Shown here: piece after piece, positions 10,310-22,240 of the stretch
How the letters are laid out: each line of letters starts with the position of its first letter
Numbering within the stretch: the first letter of the stretch is position 1
Assembly: GCA_958298945.1 (NCBI GenBank)
Contig: OY282608.1
Span: 11,447,933-11,511,932 of the forward strand
Direction of reading: 5' to 3'
Origin: Atherix ibis
Taxonomy: Eukaryota; Arthropoda; Insecta; Diptera; Athericidae
Length of the DNA: 64,000 nt
The notes under the pieces: model-generated
Seen by the model: only the letters and a program-made list of their open reading frames with translations
Database searches by the model: none
Told to the model about the DNA's origin: nothing
Made by a program: the position numbers and the translations under genes

Positions 10310-12100
10310 TTTGTTGGCTTATTGGCTTGTTGGTTTGTTGGTTTGTTCGTTTGTTGGTTTGTTGGTTTGTTGTTTTGTTGGATTGTTGGCTTGTTGGTTT
10401 GTTGGTTTGTTGGTTTGTTAGTTTTTTGGTTGTTGGTTTGTTGGTTTGTTGGTTTGTTGGTTTGTTGGTTGGTTGGCTTGTTGGTTTGTTGGTTTGCTAG
10501 TTTGTTTGTGTGTTTGTTTGTTGGCTTGTTGGCTTGTTGGTTTGTTGGTTTGTTGGTTTGTTGGTTTGTTGATTTGTTCGTTTTTTGGTTTGTTGGCTTG
10601 TTGGTTTGTTCGTTTGTTGGTTGGTTGGTTACTAGGTTTGTTGGTTTGTTGGTTTATTGGTTTGTTGGTTTGTTGGTTTGTTGGTTTGTTCGTTTGTTGG
10701 TTTGTTGGTTTGCTCGTTTGTAGGTTTGTTTGTTTGTTGGCTTGTTAGATTGTTGGCTTATTGGTTTGTTGGCTTTGTTGGCTTGTTGGCTTGTTGGTTT
10801 GTTGGTTTGTTGGTTTGTTGGTTTGTTGTTTTGTTGGCTTGTTAGCTTGATGGTGTGTTGGTTTGTTGGTTTGTTGTTTTATTGGTATATTGTTTTGTTG
10901 GCTTGTTGGATTGTTGGTTTGTTGGTTTCTTTGTTTGTTGGTTTGTTCGTTTGTTGGTTTGTTGGTTTGTTGGTTTGTTTCTTTGTTGGTTTGTTGGTTT
11001 GTTGGTTTGTTGGTTTGTTGGTTTGTTGGTTTGTTGGTTTGTTTGTTTGTTGGTTTGTTGGTTTGTTGGTTTGTTGGTTTGATGGTTTGTTGGTTTGTTG
11101 GCTTATTGGCTTGTTGGTTTGTTGGTTTGTTCGTTTGTTGGTTTGTTGGTTTGTTGGTTTGTTAGTTTTTTTGGTTTGTTGGTTTGTTGGTTTGTTGGTT
11201 TGTTGGTTTGTTGGTTTGTTGGTTTGTTGGTTTGTTGGTTTGTTGGTTTGTTGGTTTGTTGGTTTGTTGGCTTGTTGGTTTGTTGGTTTGTTAGTTTGTT
11301 TGTGTGTTTGTTTGTTGGATTGTTGGTTTGTTGGTTTGTTGGTTTGTTGGTTTGTTGGTTTGTTGCTTTGTTCGTTTTTTGGTTTGTTGGCTTGTTGGTT
11401 TGTTCGTTTGTTGGTTGGTTGGTTACTTGGTTTGTTGGTTTGTTGGTTTATTGGTTTGTTGGTTTGTTGGTTTGTTGGTTTGTTCGTTTGTTGGTTTGTT
11501 GGTTTGTTCGTTTGTAGGTTTGTTGGTTTGTTGGCTTGTTGGCTTGTTGGCTTATTGGATTGTTGGCTTGTTGGTTGGGTCGTTTTTTGGTTTGTTGGCT
11601 CGTTGGTTTGTTGGCTTATTGGTTTGTTGGTTTGTTGGTTTGTTGGCTTGTTGGCTTGTTGGTTTGTGGGTTAGTTCGTTTGTTGGTTTGTTGGTTTGTT
11701 GGTTTGTTGGTTTGTTGGTTTGTTGGTTTGTTGGTTTGCTGGTTTGTTGGTTTGTTGATTTGTTGGCTTGTTGGTTTGTTCGTTTGTTGGCTTTTTGGTT
11801 TGTTGGTTTGTTGGTTTGTTGGTTTGTTAGTTTTTTTGTTTGTTGGTTTGTTGGCTTGTTGGTTTGTTGGTTTGTTGGTTGTTTGGTTTGTTGGTTTGTT
11901 GGTTTGTTGGTTTGTTGGCTTATTGGTTTGTTGGTTTGTTCGTTTGTTGGTTTGTTGGTTTGTTGTTTTGTTGGATTGTTGGCTTGTTGGTTTGTTGGTT
12001 TGTTGGTTTGTTGGTTTGTTGGTTTGTTGGTTTGTTGGTTTGTTGGTTTGTTGGTTTGTTGGTTTGTTGGTTTGTTGGTTTGTTGGTTTGTTGGTTTGTT
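10310..12100. repeat. Family A duplicated block, copy 2 (about 1.8 kb)
   Basis: Partner of 6680-8400. It keeps the module with TAG at 10721-10723 and the next one with TAG at 11515-11517. It carries private changes: GGTTGGGTCG near 11574 against GGTTTGGTCG near 7887, and a seven-T run at about 11164-11171. A near-pure run of about 100 bp ends the block (about 11996-12098). Beyond it the family B pattern starts. Confidence 0.8.
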
Positions 12101-12540
12101 GGTTAGTTGGTTTGGTGGTTTGTTGGTTTGTTGGCTTGTTGGTTTGTTGGCTTGTTGGTTTGTTGGTTTGTTAGTTTGTTGGTGTGTTTGTTTGTTGGCT
12201 TGTTGGCTTATTGGTTTGTTGGTTTGTTGGTTTGTTGGTTTGTTTCTTTGTTCGTTTTTTGGTTTGTTGTCTTGTTGGTTTGTTCGTTTGTTGGTTTGTT
12301 GGTTACTTGGTTTTTTGGCTTGTTGGTTTGTTGGTTTGTTGGTTTGTTGGTTTGTTGGTTTTTTCGTTTGTTTGTTTGTTTGTTTGTTCGTTTGTTGGTT
12401 TGTTGGTTTGTTGTTTTGTTGGCTTGTTGGCTTGTTGGTTTGTTGATTTGTTGACTTGTTGGTTTGTTGGTTTGTTGGCTTGTTGGTTTTGTTGGTTTGT
12501 TGGTTTGTTGGCTTGTTGGCTTGTTGCTTTGTTGGTTTGT
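12101..12540. repeat. Family B opening segment
   Basis: Shares variant order with about 37.75-38.19 kb and 40.17-40.6 kb, and more loosely with 14.0-14.35 kb. Marks are TTGGTGTGTTTG, TTTCTTTGTTCG, GGTTACTTGG, a TTTG microsatellite at 12365-12388, then TTGATTTGTTGACTTG and a nine-base GGTTTTGTT unit near 12486. The 37.9 and 40.3 kb copies read GGTTAATTGG where this one reads GGTTACTTGG. Confidence 0.75.
12365..12388. repeat. TTTG microsatellite, five units, inside the satellite
   Basis: After CG at 12365-12366 the sequence reads five consecutive TTTG tetramers and then TTCG. The array has switched locally from the 8 bp unit to a 4 bp unit. The same spot in the related blocks near 38.0 and 40.4 kb has seven TTTG tetramers, and a related tract near 34.33 kb has five. 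Confidence 0.85.
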
Positions 12541-13300
12541 TGGCTTGTTGGTTTTTTGGTTTGTTGGTTTGTTGGTTTGTTGGTTTGTTGGTTTATTGGT
12601 TTGTTGTTTTGTTGGCTTGTTGGATTGTTGATTTGTTGGTTTGTTTGTTTCTTGGTTTGTTCGTTTGTTGGTTTGTTGGTTTGTTGGTTTGTTGGTTTGT
12701 TGGTTTGTTGGTTTGTTGGTTTGTTGGTTTGTTGGTTTGTTGGTTTATTGGTTTGTTCGTTTGTTGGTTTGTTGGTTTGTTGGTTTGTTGGTTTGTTGGC
12801 TCGTTGGTTTGTTGGTTTGTTGGCTTCTTGGTTTGTTGGTTTGTTGGTTTGTTGGTTTGTTGGTTTATTCATTTTTTGGTTTGTTGGTTTGTTGGTTTGT
12901 TGGTTTGTTGGTTTGTTGGCTTGTTGGCTTGTTGATTTGTTCGTTTGTTGGCTTTTTGGTTTGTTGGTTTGTTGGTTTATTGGTTTGTTCGTTTTTTGGT
13001 TTGTTGGTTTGTTGGCTTGTTGGTTTGTTGGTTTGTTGGTTGTTTGGTTTGTTGGTTTGTTGGTTTGTTGGTTTGTTGGTTTGTTGGCTTATTGGCTTGT
13101 TGGCTTGTTGGTTTGTTCGTTTGTAGGTTTGTTGGTTTGTTGTTTTGTTGGATTGTTGGCTTGTTGGTTTGTTGGTTTGTTGGCTTGTTGGTTTGTTGGT
13201 TTTTTGGTTTGTTAGTTTGTTGGTTTGTTGGTTTGTTGGTTTGTTGGTTTGTTGGTTTGTTGGTTTGTTGGTTTGTTGGTTTGTTGGTTTGTTGGTTTGT
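12541..13300. repeat. Family B 760 bp repeat, copy 1
   Basis: Tandem partner of 13301-13990. The TTTGTTTCTTGG anchor has its second C-containing unit at 12651 and 13411, an offset of exactly 760 bp (95 units). Other anchors are GGTTTATTCATTTTTTGG near 12863, GGCTTTTTGG near 12950 and the TGTAGG module near 13125. Related copies sit at 38.2-38.9, 38.9-39.2, 40.65-41.3 and 41.3-41.9 kb. Confidence 0.85.
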
Positions 13301-13990
13301 TGGCATGTTGGTTTTTTGGTTTGTTGGTTTGTTGGTTTGTTGGTTTGTTGGTTTATTGGTTTGTTGTTTTGTTGGCTTGTTGGATTATTGATTTGTTGGT
13401 TTGTTTGTTTCTTGGTTTGTTCGTTTGTTGGTTTGTTGGTTTGTTGGTTTGTTGGTTTGTTGGTTTGTTGGTTTGTTGGTTTGTTGGTTTGTTGGTTTAT
13501 TGGCTTGTTGGTTTGTTGGTTTGTTGGTTTGTTGGTTTGTTGGTTTATTCATTTTTTGGTTTGTTGGTTTGTTGGTTTGTTGGTTTGTTGGTTTGTTGGC
13601 TTGTTGATTTGTTCGTTCGTTGGCTTTTTGGTTTGTTGGTTTGTTGGTTTGTTGGTTTATTGGTTTGTTCGTTTTTTGGTTTGTTGGTTTGTTGGCTTGT
13701 TGGTTTGTTGGTTTGTTGGTTGTTTGGTTTGTTGGTTTGTTGGTTTGTTGGTTTGTTTGTTTGTTGGCTTATTGGCTTGTTGGCTTGTTGGTTTGTTCGT
13801 TTGTAGGTTTGTTGGTTTGTTGTTTTGTTGGATTGTTGGCTTGTTGGTTTGTTGGTTTGTTGGTTTGTTGGCTTGTTGGTTTGTTGGTTTTTTGGTTTGT
13901 TAGTTTGTTGGTTTGTTGGTTTGTTGGTTTGTTGGTTTGTTGGCTTGTTGGTTTGTTGGTTTGTTGGTTTGTTGGTTTGTTGGCTTGTTG
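13301..13990. repeat. Family B 760 bp repeat, copy 2 (shortened)
   Basis: The offset to copy 1 drops from 760 to 672 (an 88 bp, 11-unit loss between about 13.49 and 13.62 kb), then rises to 680 and 688. All changes are multiples of 8. Private point changes include GGCATGTTGG near 13303 and GGATTATTGATTTG near 13382, where copy 1 reads GGATTGTTGATTTG. The module TAG is at 13804-13806. Confidence 0.8.
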
Positions 13991-15450
13991 GTTTGTTGGT
14001 TTGTTAGTTTGTTAGTTTGTTGGTGCGTTTGTTTGTTGGCTTGTTGGCTTGTTGGTTTGTTGGTTTGTTGGTTTGGTGGTTTGTTGCTTTGTTCGTTTTT
14101 TGGTTTGTTGGCTTGTTGGTTTGTTCGTTTGTTGGTTTGTTGGTTACTTGGTTTGTTGGTTTGTTGGTTTGTTGGTTTGTTGGTTTGTTGGTTTTTTCGT
14201 TTGTTGGTTTGTTGGTTTGTTCGTTTGTTGGTTTGTTGGTTTGTTGGTTTGTTGGCTTGTTGGCTTGTTGGTTTGTTGATTTGTTGACTTGTTGGTTTCT
14301 TGGTTTGTTGGCTTGTTGGTTTTGTTGGTTTGTTTCTTTGTTGGTTTGTTAGTTTGTTGGTTTGTTGGTTTGTTGGTTTGTTGGTTTGTTGGCTTGTTGG
14401 TTTTTTGGTTTGTTGGTTTGTTGGTTTGTTGGTTTGTTGGTTTGTTGGTTTGTTGGCTTGTTGGCTTGTTGGTTTGTTGGTTTGTTGGCTTGTTGGTTTT
14501 TTGGTTTGTTGGTTTGTTGGTTTGTTAGTTTGTTGGTTTGTTCGTTTGTTGGTTTGTTGGTTTGTTGGTTTGTTGGTTTGTTCGTTTGTTAGTTTGTTGG
14601 TTTGTTCATTTGTAGGTTTGTTGGTTTGTTGGCTTGTTGGCTTGTTGGCTTATTGGTTTGTTGGCTTGTTGGTTTGTTCGTTTTTTGGTTTGTTGGCTTG
14701 TTGGTTTGTTGGCTTCTTGGTTTGTTGGTTTGTTGGTTTGTTGGTTTGTTGGTTTGTTGGTTTGTTGGTTTGTTGGTTTGTTGGCTTGTTAGCTTGTTGG
14801 TGTGTTGGTGTGTTGGTTTGTTGGTTTGTTGGTTTATTGGTTTGTTGGTTTGTTTGCTTGTTGGATTGTTGGTTTGTTGGTTTCTTTGTTTGTTGGTTTG
14901 TTCGTTTGTTGGTTTTTTGGTTTGTTGGTTTGTTGGTTTGTTGGCTTGTTAGCTTGTTGGTGTGTTGGTGTGTTGGTTTGTTGGTTTGTTGGTTTATTGG
15001 TTTGTTGGTTTGTTTGCTTGTTGGATTGTTGGTTTGTTGGTTTCTTTGTTTGTTGGTTTGTTCGTTTGTTGGTTTATTGGTTTGTTGGTTTGTTTCTTTG
15101 TTGGTTTGTTGGTTTGTTGGTTTGTTGGTTTGTTGGTTTGTTGGCTTATTGGCTTGTTGGTTTGTTGGCTTGTTGGTTTGTTGGTTTGTTCGTTTGTTGG
15201 TTTGTTGGTTTGTTGTTTTGTTGGATTGTTGGCTTGTTGGTTTGTTGGTTTGTTGGCTTGTTGGTTTGTTGGTTTTTTGGTTTGTTGGTTTGTTGGTTTG
15301 TTGGTTTGTTGGTTTGTTCGTTTTTCGGTTTGTTGGTTTGTTGGCTTGTTGGTTTGTTGGTTTGTTGGTTGTTTGGTTTGTTGGTTTGTTGGTTTGTTGG
15401 TTTGTTGGTTTGTTGGTTTGTTGGCTTATTGGCTTGTTGGCTTGTTGGTT
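13991..15450. repeat. Family C lead-in block
   Basis: Opens with the family C mark GGTGCGTTTG near 14025. Bases about 13.83-14.5 kb match 15.48-16.17 kb (offset 1657-1665). They also match 41.9-42.6 kb at offset about 28073, rising to 28145 by 14.6 kb. The block contains a 160 bp tandem duplication (14781-15100) described separately. Confidence 0.75.
14781..15100. repeat. 160 bp tandem duplication
   Basis: Bases 14781-14940 and 14941-15100 read the same for about the first 135 bp: GGCTTGTTAGCTTG, two GGTGTGTT units, GGTTTATT, TTTGCTTG, GGATTGTT, TTTCTTTG and TTCGTTTG in that order. The first difference is GGTTTTTTGG (14911) against GGTTTATTGG (15071). Near the end TGTTGG changes to TGTTTC. 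The period is exactly 20 basic units. The copy at about 42.92-43.08 kb has this string once, so the duplication is local. Confidence 0.9.
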
Positions 15451-18400
15451 TGTTCGTTTGTAGGTTTGTTGGTTTGTTGTTTTGTTGGATTGTTGGCTTG
15501 TTGGTTTGTTGGTTTGTTGGTTTGTTGGTTTGTTGGTTTTTTGGTTTATTAGTTTGTTGGTTTGTTGGTTTGTTGGTTTGTTGGTTTGTTGGTTTGTTGG
15601 TTTGTTGGTTTGTTGGTTTGTTGGTTTGTTGGTTTGTTGGTTTGTTGGCTTGTTGGTTTGTTGGTTTGTTAGTTTGTTAGTTTGTTGGTGCGTTTGTTTG
15701 TTGGCTTGTTGGCTTGTTGGTTTGTTGGTTTGTTGGTTTGGTGGTTTGTTGCTTTGTTCATTTTTTGGTTTGTTGGCTTGTTGGTTTGTTCGTTTGTTGG
15801 TTTGTTGGTTACTTTGTTTGTTGGTTTGTTGGTTTGTTGGTTTGTTGGTTTGTTGGTTTTTTCGTTTGTTGGTTTGTTCGTTTGTTGGTTTGTTGGTTTG
15901 TTGGTTTGTTGGATTGTTGGCTTGTTGGTTTGTTGATTTGTTGACTTGTTGGTTTCTTGGTTTGTTGGCTTGTTGGTTTTGTTGGTTTGTTTCTTTGTTG
16001 GTTTGTTGGTTTGTTGGTTTGTTGGTTTGTTGGCTTGTTGGTTTTTTGGTTTGTTGGTTTGTTGGTTTGTTGGTTTGTTGGTTTGTTGGTTTGTTGGCTT
16101 GTTGGCTTGTTGGTTTGTTGGTTTGTTGGCTTGTTGGTTTTTTGGTTTGTTGGTTTGGTGGTTTATTGGCTTATTGGTTTGTTGGCTTGTTGGTTTGTTA
16201 GTTTTTTGGTTTGTTGGCTTGTTGGTTTGTTGGCTTCTTGGTTTGTTGGTTTGTTGGTTTGTTGGTTTGTTGGTTTGTTGGTTTGTTGGTTTGTTGGTTT
16301 GTTGGCTTGTTAGCTTGTTGGTGTGTTGGTGTGTTGGTTTGTTGGTTTGTTGGTTTATTGGTTTGTTGGTTTGTTTGCTTGTTGGATTGTTGGTTTGTTG
16401 GTTTCTTTGTTTGTTGGTTTGTTCGTTTGTTAGTTTTTTGGTTTGTTGGTTTGTTTCTTTGTTGGTTTGTTGGTTTGTTGGTTTGTTGGTTTGTTGGTTT
16501 GTTGGTTTGTTGGCTTATTGGTTTGTTGGTTTGTTGGCTTGTTGGTTTGTTGTTTGTTCGTTTGTTGGTTTGTTGGTTTGTTGTTTTGTTGGATTGTTGG
16601 CTTGTTGGTTTGTTGGTTTGTTGGCTTGTTGGTTTGTTGGTTTTTTGGTTTGTTGGTTTGTTGGTTTGTTGGTTTGTTGGTTTGTTGGTTTGTTGGTTTG
16701 TTGGTTTGTTGGTTTGTTGGTTTGTTGGTTTGTTGGTTTGTTGGTTTGTTGGTTTGTTGGTTTGTTGGCTTCTTGGTTTGTTGGTTTGTTAGTTTGTTTG
16801 TGTGTTTGTTTGTTGGCTTGTTGGCTTGTTGGTTTGTTGGTTTGTTGGTTTGTTGGTTTGTTGCTTTGTTCCTTTTTTGGTTTTTTGGCTTGTTGGTTTG
16901 TTCATTTGTTGGTTGTTGGTTACTTGGTTTGTTGGTTTGTTGGTTTATTGGTTTGTTGGTTTGTTGGTTTGTTGGTTTGTTCGTTTGTTGGTTTGTTGGT
17001 TTGTTCGTTTGTAGGTTTATTGGTTTGTTGGCTTGTTGGCTTGTTGGCTTATTGGTTTGTTGGCTTGTTGGTTTGTTCGTTTTTTTGGTTTGTTGGCTTG
17101 TTGGTTTGTTGGCTTGTTGGTTTGTTGGTTTGTTGGTTTGTTGTTTTGTTGGTTTGTTGGCTTGTTAGCTTGTTGGTGTGTTGGTTTGTTGGTCTGTTGG
17201 TTTATTGGTTTGTTGGTTTGTTGGTTTGTTGGATTGTTGGCTTGTTGGCTTGTTGGTTTGTTGGTTAGTTCGTTTGTTGATTTGTTGGTTTGTTGATTTT
17301 TTGGTTTGTTTGTTTGTTGGTTTGTTGGCTTGTTGGTTTGTTCGTTTGTTGGTTTGTTGGTTTGTTGGTTTGTTGGTTTGTTGTTTTGTTGGTTTGTTGG
17401 TTTGTTGGCTTGTTGGTTTGTTAGTTTGTTTGTGTGTTTGTTTGTTGGCTTATTGGCTTGTTGGTTTGTTGGTTTGTTGGTTTGTTGGTTTGTTGCTTAG
17501 TTCGTTTTTTGATTTGTTGGCTTGTTGGTTTGTTCGTTTGTTGGTTGGTTGGTTACTTGGTTTGCTGGTTTATTGGTTTGTTGGTTTGTTGGTTTGCTAG
17601 TTTGGTCGTTTGTTGGTTTGTTGGTTTGTTCGTTTGTAGGTTTGTTGGCTTGTTGGCTTGTTGGCTTATTGGTTTGTTGGCTTGTTGGTTTGTTCGTTTT
17701 TTGGTTTGTTGGCTTGTTGGTTTGTTGGCTTTTTGGTTTGTTGGTTTGTTGGTTTGTTGGTTTGTTGGTTTGTTGGCTTGTTAGCTTGTTGGTGTATTGG
17801 TTTGTTGGTTTGTTGGTTTGTTGGTTTATTGGCTTGTTGGTTTGTTGGTTTGTTGATTTGTTTGTTTGTTGGTTTGTTGGCTTATTGGTTTGTTCGTTTT
17901 TTGGTTTGTTGGTTTGTTGGTTTGTTGGCTTGTTGGTTTGTTGGTTTGTTGGTTGTTTGGTTTGTTGGTTTGTTGGTTTGTTGGTTTGTTGGTTTGTTGG
18001 CTTTTTGATTTGTTGGTTTGTTGGTTTGTTGGCTTGTTAGCTTGTTGGTGTGTTGGTGTGTTGGTGTGTTGGTTTGTTGGTTTGTTGGTTTATTGGTTTG
18101 TTGGTTTGTTTGCTTGTTGGATTGTTGGTTTGTTGGTTTCTTTGTTTGTTGGTTTGTTCGTTTGTTGGTTTTTTGGTTTGTTGGTTTGTTTCTTTGTTGG
18201 TTTGTTGGTTTGTTGGTTTGTTGGTTTGTTGGTTTGTTGGTTTGTTGGTTTGTTGGCTTATTGGCTTGTTGGTTTGTTGGCTTGTTGGTTTGTTGGTTTG
18301 TTCGTTTGTTGGTTTGTTGGTTTGTTGTTTTGTTGGATTGTTGGCTTGTTGGTTTGTTGGTTTGTTGGCTTGTTGGTTTGTTGGTTTTTTGGTTTGTTGG

Positions 18401-18841
18401 TTTGTTGGTTTGTTGGTTTGTTGGTTTGTTGGTTTGTTGGTTTGTTGGTTTGTTGGTTTGTTGGTTTGTTGGTTTGTTGGCTTCTTGGTTTGTTGGTTTG
18501 TTAGTTTGTTTGTGTGTTTGTTTGTTGGCTTGTTGGCTTGTTGGTTTGTTGGTTTGTTGGTTTGTTGGTTTGTTGCTTTGTTCCTTTTTTGGTTTGTTGG
18601 CTTGTTGGTTTGTTCGTTTGTTGGTTGTTGGTTACTTGGTTTGTTGGTTTGTTGGTTTATTGGTTTGTTGGTTTATTGGTTTGTTGGTTTGTTGGTTTGT
18701 TCGTTTGTTGGTTTGTTGGTTTGTTCGTTTGTAGGTTTGTTGGTTTGTTGGCTTGTTGGCTTGTTGGCTTATTGGTTTGTTGGCTTGTTGGTTTGTTGGC
18801 TTATTGGTTTGTTGGTTTGTTGGTTTTTTCGTTTGTTGGTT
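15451..18841. repeat. Family C higher-order repeat, copy 1 (about 3.39 kb)
   Basis: Tandem partner of 18842-22240. The offset is 3391 at the start, 3383 across 15.68-16.2 kb, 3334 across about 16.4-17.7 kb and 3430 across about 17.87-18.8 kb. Anchors are GGTGCGTTTG near 15685, TTGTTCATTTTTTGG near 15766, TTGTTCCTTTTTTGG near 16868, GGTTGTTGGTTAC near 16911 and GCTTAGTTCG near 17496. Modules end at TAG 17012-17014 and 18732-18734. Confidence 0.88.
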
Positions 18842-21800
18842 TGTTCGTTTGTAGGTTTGTTGGTTTGTTGTTTTGTTGGATTGTTGGCTTGTTGGTTTGT
18901 TGGTTTGTTGGTTTGTTGGTTTGTTGGTTTTTTGGTTTATTAGTTTGTTGGTTTGTTGGTTTGTTGGTTTGTTGGTTTGTTGGTTTGTTGGTTTGTTGGT
19001 TTGTTGGTTTGTTGGTTTGTTGGTTTGTTGGCTTGTTGGTTTGTTGGTTTGTTAGTTTGTTAGTTTGTTGGTGCGTTTGTTTGTTGGCTTGTTGGCTTGT
19101 TGGTTTGTTGGTTTGTTGGTTTGGTGGTTTGTTGCTTTGTTCATTTTTTGGTTTGTTGGCTTGTTGGTTTGTTCGTTTGTTGGTTTGTTGGTTACTTTGT
19201 TTGTTGGTTTGTTGGTTTGTTGGTTTGTTGGTTTGTTGGTTTTTTCGTTTGTTGGTTTGTTCGTTTGTTGGTTTGTTGGTTTGTTGGTTTGTTGGATTGT
19301 TGGCTTGTTGGTTTGTTGATTTGTTGACTTGTTGGTTTCTTGGTTTGTTGGCTTGTTGGTTTTGTTGGTTTGTTTCTTTGTTGGTTTGTTGGTTTGTTGG
19401 TTTGTTGGTTTGTTGGCTTGTTGGTTTTTTGGTTTGTTGGTTTGTTGGTTTGTTGGTTTGTTGGTTTGTTGGTTTGTTGGCTTGTTGGCTTGTTGGTTTG
19501 TTGGTTTGTTGGCTTGTTGGTTTTTTGGTTTGTTGGTTTGGTGGTTTATTGGCTTATTGGTTTGTTGGCTTGTTGGTTTGTTAGTTTTTTGGTTTGTTGT
19601 TTGTTCGTTTGTTGGTTTGTTGGTTTGTTGTTTTGTTGGATTGTTGGCTTGTTGGTTTGTTGGTTTGTTGGCTTGTTGGTTTGTTGGTTTGTTGGTTTAT
19701 TGGTTTGTTGGTTTGTTTGCTTGTTGGATTGTTGGTTTGTTGGTTTCTTTGTTTGTTGGTTTGTTCGTTTGTTGGTTTTTTGGTTTGTTGGTTTGTTTCT
19801 TTGTTGGTTTGTTGGTTTGTTGGTTTGTTGGTTTGTTGGTTTGTTGGTTTGTTGGCTTATTGGTTTGTTGGTTTGTTGGCTTGTTGGTTTGTTGTTTGTT
19901 CGTTTGTTGGTTTGTTGGTTTGTTGTTTTGTTGGATTGTTGGCTTGTTGGTTTGTTGGTTTGTTGGCTTGTTGGTTTGTTGGTTTTTTGGTTTGTTGGTT
20001 TGTTGGTTTGTTGGTTTGTTGGTTTGTTGGTTTGTTGGTTTGTTGGTTTGTTGGTTTGTTGGTTTGTTGGTTTGTTGGTTTGTTGGTTTGTTGGTTTGTT
20101 GGCTTCTTGGTTTGTTGGTTTGTTAGTTTGTTTGTGTGTTTGTTTGTTGGCTTGTTGGCTTGTTGGTTTGTTGGTTTGTTGGTTTGTTGGTTTGTTGCTT
20201 TGTTCCTTTTTTGGTTTTTTGGCTTGTTGGTTTGTTCATTTGTTGGTTGTTGGTTACTTGGTTTGTTGGTTTGTTGGTTTATTGGTTTGTTGGTTTGTTG
20301 GTTTGTTGGTTTGTTCGTTTGTTGGTTTGTTGGTTTGTTCGTTTGTAGGTTTATTGGTTTGTTGGCTTGTTGGCTTGTTGGCTTATTGGTTTGTTGGCTT
20401 GTTGGTTTGTTCGTTTTTTTGGTTTGTTGGCTTGTTGGTTTGTTGGCTTGTTGGTTTGTTGGTTTGTTGGTTTGTTGTTTTGTTGGTTTGTTGGCTTGTT
20501 AGCTTGTTGGTGTGTTGGTTTGTTGGTCTGTTGGTTTATTGGTTTGTTGGTTTGTTGGTTTGTTGGATTGTTGGCTTGTTGGCTTGTTGGTTTGTTGGTT
20601 AGTTCGTTTGTTGGTTTGTTGGTTTGTTGGTTTTTTGGTTTGTTTGTTTGTTGGTTTGTTGGCTTGTTGGTTTGTTCGTTTGTTGGTTTGTTGGTTTGTT
20701 GGTTTGTTGGTTTGTTGTTTTGTTGGTTTGTTGGTTTGTTGGCTTGTTGGTTTGTTAGTTTGTTTGTGTGTTTGTTTGTTGGCTTATTGGCTTGTTGGTT
20801 TGTTGGTTTGTTGGTTTGTTGGTTTGTTGCTTAGTTCGTTTTTTGATTTGTTGGCTTGTTGGTTTGTTCGTTTGTTGGTTGGTTGGTTACTTGGTTTGCT
20901 GGTTTATTGGTTTGTTGGTTTGTTGGTTTGCTAGTTTGGTCGTTTGTTGGTTTGTTGGTTTGTTCGTTTGTAGGTTTGTTGGCTTGTTGGCTTGTTGGCT
21001 TATTGGTTTGTTGGCTTGTTGGTTTGTTCGTTTTTTGGTTTGTTGGCTTGTTGGTTTGTTGGCTTTTTGGTTTGTTGGTTTGTTGGTTTGTTGGTTTGTT
21101 GGTTTGTTGGCTTGTTAGCTTGTTGGTGTATTGGTTTGTTGGTTTGTTGGTTTGTTGGTTTATTGGTTTGTTGGTTTGTTGGTTTGTTGGTTTGTTCGCT
21201 TATTGGCTTGTTGGTTTGTTGGTTAGTTCGTTTGTTGGTTTGTTGGTTTGTTGGTTTGTTGGCTTGTTGGTTTGTTGGTTTGTTGATTTGTTTGTTTGTT
21301 GGTTTGTTGGCTTATTGGTTTGTTCGTTTTTTGGTTTGTTGGTTTGTTGGTTTGTTGGCTTGTTGGTTTGTTGGTTTGTTGGTTGTTTGGTTTGTTGGTT
21401 TGTTGGTTTGTTGGTTTGTTGGTTTGTTGGCTTTTTGATTTGTTGGTTTGTTGGTTTGTTGGCTTGTTAGCTTGTTGGTGTGTTGGTGTGTTGGTGTGTT
21501 GGTTTGTTGGTTTGTTGGTTTATTGGTTTGTTGGTTTGTTTGCTTGTTGGATTGTTGGTTTGTTGGTTTCTTTGTTTGTTGGTTTGTTCGTTTGTTGGTT
21601 TTTTGGTTTGTTGGTTTGTTTCTTTGTTGGTTTGTTGGTTTGTTGGTTTGTTGGTTTGTTGGTTTGTTGGTTTGTTGGTTTGTTGGCTTATTGGCTTGTT
21701 GGTTTGTTGGCTTGTTGGTTTGTTGGTTTGTTCGTTTGTTGGTTTGTTGGTTTGTTGTTTTGTTGGATTGTTGGCTTGTTGGTTTGTTGGTTTGTTGGCT

Positions 21801-22240
21801 TGTTGGTTTGTTGGTTTTTTGGTTTGTTGGTTTGTTGGTTTGTTGGTTTGTTGGTTTGTTGGTTTGTTGGTTTGTTGGTTTGTTGGTTTGTTGGTTTGTT
21901 GGTTTGTTGGCTTCTTGGTTTGTTGGTTTGTTAGTTTGTTTGTGTGTTTGTTTGTTGGCTTGTTGGCTTGTTGGTTTGTTGGTTTGTTGGTTTGTTGGTT
22001 TGTTGCTTTGTTCCTTTTTTGGTTTGTTGGCTTGTTGGTTTGTTCGTTTGTTGGTTGTTGGTTACTTGGTTTGTTGGTTTGTTGGTTTATTGGTTTGTTG
22101 GTTTATTGGTTTGTTGGTTTGTTGGTTTGTTCGTTTGTTGGTTTGTTGGTTTGTTCGTTTGTAGGTTTGTTGGTTTGTTGGCTTGTTGGCTTGTTGGCTT
22201 ATTGGTTTGTTGGCTTGTTGGTTTGTTCGTTTTTTTGGTT
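18842..22240. repeat. Family C higher-order repeat, copy 2 (about 3.40 kb)
   Basis: Same variant order as copy 1 with two clear structural differences. Near 19590 the copy jumps from AGTTTTTTGG straight to TTGTTTGTTCG, a net loss of 49 bp. This is the one intercopy step I saw that is six units plus one base. Near 21150-21250 it carries 96 extra bp (12 units) with GGTTTATTGG, TTCGCTTATT and GGTTAGTTCG variants. That string also occurs near 23.1 and 44.65 kb. Confidence 0.88.
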
